Positions 1 to 10,862 of a stretch of 64,000 nucleotides of DNA are shown one piece after another. The stretch's first letter is position 1. Every line of letters starts with the position of its first letter. Where the stretch lies: NCBI GenBank assembly GCA_008973525.1, contig WACJ01000503.1, positions 1,302,001 through 1,366,000 of the forward strand, given 5' to 3'. A program made the translations under genes and the position numbers. This DNA comes from Stenopsyche tienmushanensis (taxonomy: Eukaryota; Arthropoda; Insecta; Trichoptera; Stenopsychidae). The notes under the pieces were generated by a model. That model did not search any database and was not told the DNA's origin. It saw only the letters and a program-made list of their open reading frames with translations.

Positions 1-247
1 GTTAATGCTATAATTAAAGAACTAATTAACAAATCATGAGCATTTAATTTAACTTATTTTTTTAAATTTGGCTGCAATCAAAATTGATCCAATGACCTTA
101 ATAACTAAATTTCTCCATAAGAACAAAACGCAATCATTATTTGGTATGATAAATGTTCATATTAAAAAAATGAAATCAATCAAAAAAAATATTTTTATGA
201 AGCTTCATGCCACGTAACAATATGATTGCATCGCAAATAATCTAGAT
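1..247. other. AT-rich non-coding flank
   Basis: AT-rich sequence with poly-A and poly-T runs. No reading frame or RNA gene is visible. The last eight bases, atctagat, precede the proposed hAT end and would be the target-site copy if that end is real, but no convincing right-hand partner was found. Confidence 0.5.
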
Positions 248-330
248 CAAAGATGTCAATTTCGCGGCCTGCGTTGTTGGCAGCATGCGGCCCACAACGA
301 ATATTTTTGCGGTTCAGCCTACAAAACGTT
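248..330 (+). mobile_element. hAT left-terminus-like sequence
   Basis: The stretch starting CAAAGATGTCAATTTCGC matches the 5' terminus of the complete hAT element at 35709-36790, read on its minus strand (CAGAGTTTTCAAACTCGC), at about 18 of 27 positions. Downstream, both share a sub-terminal segment built around AATATTTTTGCG, here preceded by CCCACAACG and there by CCTACACCA. Local GC is well above the flanks. It is therefore probably the left end of another hAT copy of the same broad group. The interior from 330 to 785 shows no transposase I can read, and no right end was found. Confidence 0.5.
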
Positions 331-785
331 CACAATATTAATAAAAAGTATGGTGATACTCGGATAATGACACCACTCCTAAAGAGTACATGAGGTGTTT
401 ACATAAACACTGGTCAAGATTAAAGAAACAAATCTCTTCAGAGCGATAAGGGTGAGGTTCGGGTTTTAACTACCAAAACAAACGCCTAGTCTTGTGTGTT
501 AATTGCCTTGATTCTCAAAACAACCGGGCAAAGGAGTTTAAGAAAACTCATTATACGAAGCAGATATCACAAAAAGTGTAGGATTATGAAAAAGGACCCT
601 GAGTAGGGATTTCAATCCAGATGTTCCGATATCCGGATATATTCGCCCATTTTCCAACTATTCCATATTCGAATACTTGGGGACATATCTAAATAAAACT
701 ATTGTTGGATATAAAAATTCGGTGGAATTCGATTATTATCATGATAAAATGATTTACACAAATAGTTGATCCTGTTAATAAAACG

Positions 786-1091
786 TTGGCAGATATGAAT
801 ATGGATACTGTTTCTGAAAGTGAATTAATGATTTTAAGAAATCTACTTGATGTTCTGACTCCAATGGAAGTTGCCATTAATGAACTGAGTGATAATAATG
901 CAACATTAATAACGGCCGAGGGAGTTTATAAATTTATATTTAATAAGTTTGAAAAATTTGGAAGTTCGTTAAGTAAAGAATTATTACATGCAGTAAAAAA
1001 GATAATGAACGAACGTCTACATAAAAAAATAATTACAATCATGAAATATTTACAAAGTGGAAATGTTCCCAGTTCTAATGAATATTTTTGA
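786..1091 (+). pseudogene. hAT-type transposase fragment (ORF)
   Basis: A 101-codon open frame whose middle (DVLTPMEVAINELS, then ATLITAEGVYKFIF, then a helical KELLHAVKK stretch) resembles the region of hAT-superfamily transposases between the catalytic segments, where an L-x-P-x-E/K...ELS pattern is typical. The match is from memory of the family. No BED finger, no catalytic aspartates and no C-terminal dimerisation block are in this frame, so it is a fragment. The following 1100-1500 has further protein-like pieces (for example around 1197-1400) that I cannot place. Its lineage seems different from the hAT piece starting near 1505, which would make the locus a composite. Confidence 0.5.
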
Positions 1092-1504
1092 TACTCAACC
1101 AAATATGAAGCTATTTTTTTGACACAGAGTATTATTGAGAGAATTCATCCAAATTTATTTTTAATGATTTTTTTTTAAATAGCTCGCAAGTCTCTGGTGT
1201 GGAAATTACACCTCTTTCTCTTTCAACTTCCAAAATTGCATCATAAAATACAAAATGCAATTTTGTCTCTCGCGAAAACGAAGAATTATGACAGTACAAA
1301 TAACCTGAAAAAAGATTTCAAATATGTAGATCAATCGATATTCATGTCTTTAAAAGGCCTCAAAATGTTTTTGATTTACCACTTAATACAAGGGATCTAA
1401 AAAATAGTTCAAAGAATATGTTCATTCTTTGAATTGCATGATTTCAATTTAATTCAGCGTATAAAAATCGTGAATGAAGAATATAGAAAAATATCGAAAA
1501 TGAA

Positions 1505-1940
1505 GATTCTTGCAAAGAAAATTTTTAGATTTATAATCCCTTCATGGAGGGCGTCATTTCATATATTCTTACGAGTAGAGAAAATAATCAATTAATAGAG
1601 CTGTCTTTGGTTGCCACTCTAATATCCAGACATAAAATATTAACATTGCCTCAGTTTTGGATATCAGTGGAAGATGAATATTCATCTTTAAGCTGTAAAG
1701 CTATAAATTTATGAATGTAATTTTCAACAACCTATTCATGCGAAAAAGCATTTACGTCCACGTTCTAAATAAAATCTAAATTATTGCTATGCAACCAAAA
1801 ATATCCAACAAATTAGCAATAGCAGATTTCGCAGTAATTTATTAAGAAAAAAAAACATTATTCTTGTTAAATTTTAATGTATAAAACTGTTTTATGTTAG
1901 TTATAGTCACGTCCAACTGTCACAATATAAAATTTAAAAA
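1505..1940 (+). pseudogene. hAT transposase C-terminal remnant, copy 1
   Basis: The frame 1529-1714 is open for about 61 codons and carries, in order, NPF, TSRENNQLIELS and FWISVEDEYSSLS. These are hallmarks of the C-terminal part of GTF2IRD2/ZBED-like hAT transposases. After a stop, another frame gives FSTTYSCEKAF (about 1723-1755), matching the hAT dimerisation signature (TTYLCE-x-x-F). The DNA aligns with 10380-10780 over its whole length, including the non-coding tail ending in a CCAACTGTCACAATATAA stretch. Stops and a frameshift show it is dead. Homology with the second copy begins abruptly near 1505, where the sequence upstream is unrelated. Confidence 0.75.
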
Positions 1941-3039
1941 AATATTCCAAGCTTTTTATCCAAGATTAGCTTTTTAAGATGTTAATAGCCCAATCTTATG
2001 ATGAAGTTTCTTCCGCTACGATACTGTAATATTTATTTTTATGGATTACCAATGCAGTGGGCATTAAATCAACATTTTTACGTTCTCCGGCTGTAAGCTA
2101 TAACCATTGGACTAAATAGAGCTAGATACTTCATTGATAACTATTTATGTATTACGTTTATCGATAATATTATAAATATTATGTATTTACCTTTTGATTT
2201 CACTAGGATAAAGAATAACTAAAAACGGCTGGGTGTTATTTAACACCTTAAAATATTAAGATGTAAATCATTTGAGGTTTAGTATTCAATGACAGAAAAT
2301 ACATTCAGGAGATTCATATTTGTTCAATGTATACACGTTTATGTAAAAAGTCACTAAAATCAAAATCAAATACATTTTTTTAAAGATTACGTTTTTATTT
2401 ATAAGATAAGCGTGTTTGTTCTATCGTTATTAAATAACTGAATATTTTTAGTAACACTTAGTCTGGCCCACTCTAAATTGAGTAATTTTAAATTTTGCGT
2501 ATCATTATTTTTAGCAAGATCTGTTTATATGTCTGATTTCAATTCAAGGATTATGTTTTTCTTACGTAAGAATATCTACAAGTACTGTGCTTTGTCGATA
2601 TATTTTCCAACTCATAGAAATTGTGTAAATCCTTCGGGAAAAGCATTGATGAATAATGCAATCGAGTTTGTGATAGTATTTCGTGATATATACAGTGAAA
2701 CATTGTCATTTTGTAGAATTGGTGCATGTTTTTTAACGGCATTGGTCATATAAAAATATTGTCAGCTAAAAAATGATTGTGGATTTATTCTTTGATATAT
2801 CACATAAGTATGTGAATACATAAAAGGAGAGCTTTTATTTTCCACAATGACAGTATTGGTAAATGCTTGTGAGAGTCATACAACTGAGCTTATTTTAGCA
2901 AAATCATATACTATTAAAACCTGTCTGTTATGTCAGTATTAAAAGCGATTTTCAGCAGCATGTAATTTTATGATTATTTAATATGACTTTGGCCATCGTT
3001 CATAGTAAATGAAAATCGCTGTCGAGAAAACACCCCACG
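1941..3039. other. AT-rich non-coding DNA
   Basis: Very AT-rich sequence. Reading frames on both strands (for example 2478-2753 plus and 2551-2742 minus) overlap each other and resemble nothing known. No RNA gene, repeat array or terminus recognised. Confidence 0.5.
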
Positions 3040-4185
3040 TTTATCAAATCCGTGTTACTATACATATGGGACCTATGTCAGGTATTCAGGATAATGCAAG
3101 TTTAATTTGCAAATGTGTATATCGGATGGGGCCCCAGGTGCGAGATTAATTTGCCGATATATGAAGCCGTCATGTCTATTCTGACACGACATATCGCCCC
3201 CTTTAGCATATGGAGACCCGTGTCATATGTTTAGAGAGAGCAACCTCACGATAACAAAGTTTACCTAATGGTGTGCCGTGGAATTAGGCGAAGCCCAAGT
3301 CAATTATCATATGCCTTTTCAAACAACCCTTCTACCGACGGAAGGTCCTCGTATTTTTCACTCTACGTCTATGTACATTATGTATTTGAATGTGCAAATA
3401 TCAGTGTCTTCGTTCAAATTAATACGTGGCTTAATATTAAGGATACGTTTTACGAATCATGGCATATTTAGAGGGCTGAAAGATGCGAGCAACATAACTT
3501 TGCTCCCGGGCCTGTCAAGATCATTAAGCCATCTTCAAAGAAACACAACTGACGTTCAAAAAGAACCAAACCTAAATATCGACTTACTTCTCCCTAACAA
3601 AAGATAAGCAATCTAGCGAGGCTCGTGTGCCAGACACATTCTATTAACCCTAATTTAAATATGTACCGTGGAACGCAGATTATCAGAGCGAAGTATCTAT
3701 AGATAAGCCAGTAACAATCGGTCCAAAATTCGATACGAGAGGCCTTTCATTTGCACCCTCATTGAAAAAGCATCGCAGACTAATCCCCGATCGTAAATTA
3801 TGAATCCAGTACAAATTCAAACCCAATATTAAAACTCACAACACCGCCGTAAATATATATGAAAGCGATCAATTTTCAGCATCGACACACGATCCGACCT
3901 TTTATACGTCATGTTTCTTGTTGCATCACTTTCGTAAATGGCAATATCGGCACTGGCCGTGTAAACTTCCAGTTTCGCGATTCATAAGAAGATGAAAAAT
4001 ATGAAGTAGAATATGGAAGAGATTAAGCGATCGTATCCACGGACAAAATGACGTACAAAAACCAAGTACTGTGCACCAACATCGAAAGTATATTTTACGA
4101 TCCAATTTTTCAAACTGAAAGCATCTGACAGCTACATGGCATGAAAAACTAGCTTTCCGAAGATGCTGGAACAATTTTAAGCCGT
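3040..4185. promoter_or_regulatory. GC-raised non-coding island (candidate regulatory DNA)
   Basis: About 1.1 kb with clearly higher GC and many CpG dinucleotides compared with its surroundings. It lacks transposon hallmarks and a convincing gene; overlapping ORFs at 3268-3607 and 3926-4174 look like by-products of the composition. Visible short motifs include the palindrome ATTTGCAAAT (3105-3114), a POU-octamer-like site, and TAATCC at 3781-3786, the K50-homeodomain (Otx/Bicoid type) core. Such blocks are typical of conserved cis-regulatory DNA in insect gene deserts, but conservation cannot be tested from one sequence. Confidence 0.3.
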
Positions 4186-5181
4186 ATCATTTGGAGTTTC
4201 TTGCAATTCAATTGTAAGAATGTATCCGATAAAATTAAAATTTACAATTAATGCAACAATAATTAATTCAATACGTATTCAATTTGGATTAATTATAAAA
4301 GATTAAAAATATTAAGCAATCGGTTTTTTAAGAGAATATTTTTTAAAAAATATTAGGAAACTGAAATAAAAGTATGTATATCAAGTAATTAAAACGGATG
4401 GTGGCACATGCTCAGTGTTTCTCCTTAAGAATTATTTCTCTAGAATTTCTCGTTAATTCAAAATCGCCTCATCTTTGCTTAAGAAACAAAAAATACGTCC
4501 TAAGTATATTCGTTTCGCCATAAAAATATTCATGCTTTCTCAGAAAGTCGAATGAACTTTATAGCTTATCCCACGATATCGACTTCGGCAAATTATATCT
4601 ACATTTTATGACGGTTGAAAAATTGTTTAAAATATAATTTTTACTTTTAAGTTAAAACAGATGTGTGTCAATAAATTATTTCAAAGATGGAAATTTATTG
4701 TAGTTCATTGAATTTTTTTTATGCAAAAAGAGAACTAGGATGTCCGATTCTACTTTAGGTGGCATGTGTTTTTTAAGAGTTATTTAAAGAAAAATGTAAC
4801 TCATATACATAATATATTAACCCTTTCCACTCGCATGTCGATACTATGTAGCCAAAATTTTAAATTCGTTTATACACTATGTATAACGTTATATTCCTAT
4901 TTTTTGCTATTTTATATACTATATATTCATATAGTATATGTACGCCATGCTTAAATGTAAGTATTTTACCTAATGAAAATGGATCAAAATTTTATCATTT
5001 TCCAAGGAAGATTTCTCCTTTTTATTGGTAATGATTTAAGTGCAGTAGCCATCAAAATTTCTTCAGATTTATCGAGAAATTGAGAATTCTTATTTCTTGA
5101 GAATCAAAGATCTCGAGAGATCAGAATCCCAACACATGTTAATATGTGTGAGTTTTTAAAATAATACTATCACAAACAACT

Positions 5182-5193
5182 TATTGGGTTGGC
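5182..5193 (+). mobile_element. mariner-like terminal fragment
   Basis: TATTGGGTTGGC matches the start of many mariner inverted repeats (TTGGGTTGGC with TA at the insertion site). The match ends after about 12 bases. No transposase and no partner end were identified, so it may be a chance match or a heavily decayed end. Confidence 0.3.
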
Positions 5194-7767
5194 CTTTAAA
5201 ATTTTTGTTGTATGTATGAAAATGTATGAAAAAGAGAGGATAGGTTCTTTAAAGAAATATGAATGTAATAAATATTAATATATATTACAGCAAGAGAAGC
5301 GATTTTGTCTTGGATTGAATTTTCCTAATCATATTATTTTCAGTCCTTACCTTGCGAGGAATGCGAGCAAATATTTCTGAAATTCAAGTCACTCGAGTCC
5401 GATTGTAGTTTGACCGGTAATTTTCATTGTTTGGTGTTACGATATTTCCGTATAACGGAATTCCTAATTTTCTAGCCCATTTATTACGTATCATCAGGGT
5501 CAAATTAATGTACATGAACGGCAAGTGGATTATTTTTGGGGCATACCCGCTTAATCCCTTATCAAGAAGCCTCAAGATGCCCTTTGAAAGCATGATGATA
5601 ATATTAAATATTTCAATGTTTTAAAATGTATGAACATGTATATACATGTTTAGATGGATTAATCAGTGAAAAAATAATAAATAACAGTTTAATTTAACGC
5701 CTTTAGCATGTTGTTTATGATTGGAGCCGAAATAGCAAAAAGGTGTTGGTCATCATAGTGAATTTGATTAAAGATTATATACAAGATATGTTGGAATTAT
5801 AAAATGTTGAATTAGAGAAGATGTTTAAAGATGACATAAATATGAACCAACTCATGTTATTGACACCCCTGAAGTGGTATTCGCCAGAAGAGAACGTCTC
5901 AAAGTGTTGTTTGACTGATGTTTGTTAGATAAGGATTGGTGGTGAATTACTAATTAAGGATGGAAACGTTAGTGCAACGAAGATACGGAATTCATTGGTC
6001 AGAAATGGCATGGCCCTATTGATTAAATCTAATTAGCACATTGCTTTGCCAAAGATAATAATAGCCTTTAATTCTACCAGTCATGATTATAGAATTAGGA
6101 TTGAAAATAACACTTGGGTATCAAATTGATGAAATTAATACAAATATACCTGAATATAATATTAAATAAATTATATAAAAATAAGTTAAGGGGTTTCCAG
6201 AAAGTAATCCAGTATATTTTTATTTATAAAAAAATCATTTTTATTTCGTAATTCATGTTCTAAAGAAAGGGTGGGGCATCAAATGAAAAAGTTGGATGGA
6301 AAATTGGAATGGATATATTTTCTTACAGAATGCGGTTTACTAACGTTTCGAAGGATAATGATTTTTGTTTTGCACTAAAAATTATCTTATTTCGCTTTCT
6401 CTTATTAACAGTATTTTATGGCCAAGTTCAAGAAATTCAAAATGAATAACTTTTGTGATATCTCATTACGCCCAGAGAAAGATCTTTTTCGTTATTAATG
6501 ATGATTTAGATGTAAGTGTTGGTACCTGTTCCAATAAAAGTGATTGCTCTTTTGAAGTAGGATTATTATAAAGTTATCACTTCTCATTGTCTTGTCCAGA
6601 TTCCATTATATATATTACATACTCTTATTCAGGTTTAAAATCAGGACAAGAAAAATGCATAGATTTTTCTACGCAGCTCATCTTACATGATGAACATGCT
6701 CCTGAAACGCTTGACAATGGACGACCAAGTACAGCCGACACTCCTCGAACTATTTGATCAAGATAATATTGCTTCAATGAAATCAAACAATCATAATTCA
6801 ATTTGTAAGATTCTTTCATTTTAGAAACGTCTTTAAGCTTCCTATAACCTATGATAATTATTAAGATTACATTTGATTTCCATAAAAAGAAATGCGTGTG
6901 TCCTGTATTGTTTTTGGATACAAACTCTTTGTATAAAGTATGTTTAATTTTTTAAATTTATTTGCAGTCCTCCTAATGAAATTATTTGAATAAAATGCGC
7001 CAATGTTCTGAGTAGAAAAGAAATGGGCATGAATAAATATAAAAAGAAGGTAGCCTTGTCAGGGAAAGGCTTAAAAGAATTGCATGTATGTCGGTGAACG
7101 AAAATTTAGTTTCTCGCAAAACTCTTATATAAATATATATCATAAAAGGTTTCCATTTGCATTTGAAGACATGAAAATAGTACAAAGGCTTTGTTTAATA
7201 TTATTCGGCTTTGAATGAAGTTGAGTCTTTTTAAGGGTAGAATTTCAAGCTGTTATTGTCGGTGTTTGAATAATGTCGGGGGCTTATTTCCATCGTATCT
7301 TTTTGACGTTTTCGGGTAAAAGTAATTTTGCAACATCGCATCTTGACGGAAAAAATAAAATACCCCTACTTAATTACACTCGATTATGGAAATTGTATAT
7401 TTATGCCGAAAAAAGAGCCTTTCGAGAATAATTTAAGGTGGGTTTTTTAAAATGAATGTAACGTCGAAACGAAAAAATGCCTCAAGGACCAAAGTAAGGC
7501 TACAAAAGATTGACAGAGCTGTATTTTTAAAATACGCTGAAAGCTAAAATTCTATACATCATACGCTTTCCGATCCTTACATTGAAGACTCTTCAGCAAA
7601 CATTATAAATCACTTTTATCGCGAGACATCGCTTGGAACCTACTCATACCTTGTTTTAAAATTAATTGCAGATGTTAAAAGACCCATAAAAGAACAAAAG
7701 ACAAATGGCATGTGATGTCTTTGTTGTCTCGCAAGAAAAACAATAGTCCATCTTAGGGTTTCTTCAT

Positions 7768-7792
7768 ATATTGGGTTGATGCAATAGTAATA
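7768..7792 (+). mobile_element. mariner-like terminal inverted repeat
   Basis: Reads TATATTGGGTTGATGCAATA followed by GTAAT. This is close to the well-known mariner terminus TTAGGTTGGTGCAAAAGTAA and is bounded by a TA, the mariner target. It shares TATTGGGTTG with position 5182 in the same orientation. No transposase is readable downstream, so this is at most a solo end. Confidence 0.45.
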
Positions 7793-8949
7793 GACTGTCT
7801 TCATAAAGCGCATTAATCATAACATATCAGCAAAATTATTTATAGTCGAATTTATTTTATATTTTTTTCTCAAGCGACATTTATTATAACTGAATGATCA
7901 ATAATTAAACAGCACAATATGCTTTTATCCATTGTATTTTAATTGAATACTTTAAGGTTTTCAAATATGTGACAATGAAAAAAATGTAATCCTTGCATAA
8001 TAAATAAAAGTATGAACTGATGTGAATCTTTAAATTATACGTATTGATGACACAAACAAAATACAATGTGTATTAAAATCAAAGTTTCTGCTTTGTTGTT
8101 TTTAATTAATATTTAGCTTTCTATATTTGTATATAATTAAATGCTGAATATCTGCCATTGATGTTTCATCATTAATATGCCATTTATTATGATCGTTAAT
8201 TATGTTATTCTGTATGTATAAGGACTACTATGCATCAATAAATTATTTTATAATGCAATGAAATACTTTTTGCATTTTTATGAAACACATTCGTACATAT
8301 ATCGTATATCTTCTAGTGCATATTCCACAAACCTTATTAGATACATCGAAATCTGATGAATATAGAGATTATAATAAAACCTTTCGGTCAACTTCAGAAT
8401 TTTGTCAAATAAATGTTATTGCTTTTGCCGTTTTCAATGGTTGTTAAATATCCAATTCTCATATTAGAATCTGATTTAAATATTTTCACAGATTTCAGCA
8501 TCTTACTGCACTATCATTGTATTGTGCTTAATTGTACTTCGTTTTCTTTTATATTTTACTTCTCATAGTTGTGTGATTAGAATGCACACAATAAAAAAAT
8601 GACAATGTCTTCTACGTTAAATTTTAGGCTATTCGATCTGGAAAAATGTGTTTTGACGTCAGTTTGGGAATTTTTTCAATATTTTCCGAACATACTGTAG
8701 AAATTTTATTTTAAATTAATTTTTTGAAATATTAATTACCATCACAAAGTACAGAATATTTGATAGGTTGTTTTATTGTGGAAATGCCGGTTATATAAAG
8801 TGAAAGTTTTTCGCAATATGAAATAAATGCTAAAAATGATTGCACCAGTACAAAATCTATATTGTCAGCGCATTTTAAGAATGTCAGTTCATCGTTCATA
8901 TCCCGAGCTAACAAGACATACATTTCACATAAATTCCATAGCGGCTGCA

Positions 8950-9480
8950 TTATTCTATCCTTCCAACAAGTGGAGCTGAATCGAAAGCTCTGTAAAGAAT
9001 TTTGCAGAATGGTATAAGGCAGAAGTATTGCGGAAACTTTAATGGAATTTTATTGCATTCGCATATAATATTAGTGGTATTATTAAAAGCAAGTACTCGA
9101 CGAACAATGGATCGCCGAGCAAGGTTAGTGGAGCCATTATAACGACGTATCATGTTCTGTGGGCCTCCTCGTCGGCGCAACTTTGCTGGAAATAGTGAAA
9201 TTATAATGATGGAGTAAACTTTTCCAAGGAAGTTGGATGGATGGAGGCATACTCGTTGACAAACACGAAATACTTGCCAACTTTGATTGATATGCGGTGC
9301 TGATGTACAAAGTTTTGCATATTTAATGCTCAAATAATTATATTCGCGCGAACGATTCTGGCCCATGACGATGACTATGTGGATGCGAGAAGCATCCGCG
9401 TCTATTGTTCGACAAAGCCCCGCGAAGAAACAATTCCCAACACAGGCGCTACAACTTCAACCGAATGAAACCAATATCCG
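8950..9480. promoter_or_regulatory. GC-raised island with an unrecognised 138-codon ORF
   Basis: GC-raised block. Its minus strand carries the longest open frame of the window (9366 to 8950), and the stop overlaps the ATG of a 72-codon frame (8950-8732) as TAATG. The 138-residue product has no domain I know, no signal peptide and no clear membrane helix; it is rich in Arg, Cys and Asn. Length and composition are near what chance gives here, so I do not call a gene. A short hairpin, GGATGC-gagaa-GCATCC, lies near 9380. Confidence 0.25.
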
Positions 9481-10083
9481 ATACTAAGGTTAAACTTGAT
9501 GCCTACCATATTAATATTTCAATCACCGAATTAATTTTCCATGTACTTGGCTTTAAAATTCCCAGTCGCTCTTGAATATTTCAATTGATTAATTATTCTC
9601 TAAAATGTAATGATTTGAATATCTAATTTTGCTTTGTGGATTATAAAAAAATAATACCTGCAACTGCATGACATTTGTGTGATTTATGAGCTATTGTACC
9701 AGCTCCGTATGAAACTTCCACATTGACCCTAATCTCATATTAGTAATTTTTATTTTTAAAATCCAATTTCAATGTATACAAATAAATGCTCATATGTATA
9801 TGATTGATTTTGTTTTTGACCTATATTTTATTTATGATGATTTCAAATTATACTCTTATAATCATACAATTGATTGACGATATGATTTTGCAATACAGAT
9901 TTTCAAAGATTCGAATTTAAATTTCAGGTTGAGAACAAAAAATAATGACACCAAGAAATTATATATATTAATATTTAAAGTACTATGATAATATTTCTTA
10001 TCCTTCTTAAAGTAAGGATTTTGCAAAAAAGTGATGATACTCGGCTAAATAATTTCAACTCTAACTCGGCCCTAATACAATAG
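9481..10083. other. AT-rich DNA before hAT copy 2
   Basis: AT-rich, no gene. It contains atttaaag (9973-9980), identical to the eight bases just after the proposed right end of hAT copy 2 (10863-10870). It could be the left target-site copy, but the sequence following it does not resemble the right terminus, so a chance match cannot be excluded. Confidence 0.35.
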
Positions 10084-10862
10084 AACAATTTTTGGACGAG
10101 GAATGAATGAGTAAACTTGCAAATATGGAGAACATATTTAGTCTATTTAATGACATTAAACTTTCTCTCCGGGGGTTCTGTGCAAATATTTTTAAACTGA
10201 TAAATAAGGTCAATGCATTTAAAAAGAAGTTTTTTCTTGGGATTGTCGCTTACAAGAGGAAGATTTTGAAATGTTTCCACTTTTGCAAGAATTTTTCATT
10301 GCCGACGTCATTAGAAAATTTCTTAAAAAGTACTTAAAGGCATTGGTACTAAAATTTAATCAATATTATTCCAAAAATAAGGATGTTCATAAAGGAAATA
10401 TTTGTATCAATAATCTCTTCACGGAGAAAGTCATTTTATGTACTTTAACGAGTAGAGAAAAATAACAATTAATAGAGTTTTATTCGGATGCCAATCTGAT
10501 ATCCAGATACAAAACATTAACATTGCCTTAGTTTTAGACATCAGTGAAAGATGAATATCCATCTTTCAGCTCTAAAGCTATATTAATATTATTTTCAACA
10601 ATCTATTTGTGCGAAAAAGCATTTACGTCTAAGAATATCCAATATATTAGCAAAGATACAACAGCAGGTTTTGGATTAATTTGTTGAAAAAAACCCATTA
10701 TTGTTGTTATATTTAATGTATCAGACTGTTATATATTTATATATGTTATGTCCACCTGTCACAATATAAGATTAAAACATTATTACATGAATAACCATTT
10801 TTATTTAAGTGTTTTTTAATTTTTTTACCCATACACAGGTGTAAAATGGTTAGGGAACATTG
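10084..10862 (+). mobile_element. Degenerate hAT transposon, copy 2
   Basis: Frame 10107-10337 begins MSKLANMENIFSLFNDIKLS and continues with ANIFKLINKVNAFKKK. This matches the conserved LADIF-x-x-LN-x-LN-x-LQG...NI...L-x-DK-x-x-AF-x-x-K block of GTF2IRD2/FAM200/ZBED-like hAT transposases. After a frameshift, 10271 on gives MFPLLQEF, the EMFP...F segment of the same protein. From about 10430 the C-terminal block follows (QLIEFYSDANLISRYK, SVKDEYPSFSSKA, STIYLCEKAF) with stops. The right end GGTTAGGGAACATTG (to 10862), read in reverse, starts CAATGTTCCCTAACC, a typical hAT terminus. The N-terminal half, including any BED finger, is missing. Confidence 0.75.

Larger units (their letters stand above)
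4186..8949. other. AT-rich stretch, no gene seen
   Basis: Long AT-rich region with no recognisable coding exon. ORFs of 62-72 codons occur at chance level. The stretch 5340-5620 and parts of 5700-6130 have slightly higher GC, and short protein-like runs can be read in the latter, but I could not assign them. Two mariner-like termini lie at 5182 and 7768 and are listed separately. Confidence 0.5.

Noticed and set aside
6190..6260. Mariner-like end (GGTTTCCAGAAAGTAATCC)
   Set aside because: Only a loose resemblance, no TA duplication and no partner end.
8950..9366. 138-codon minus-strand ORF overlapping a second ORF by TAATG
   Set aside because: Longest ORF of the window, but no domain, GC-raised background and a length near chance expectation for 64 kb on two strands. 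The overlap has no meaning in a eukaryotic context.
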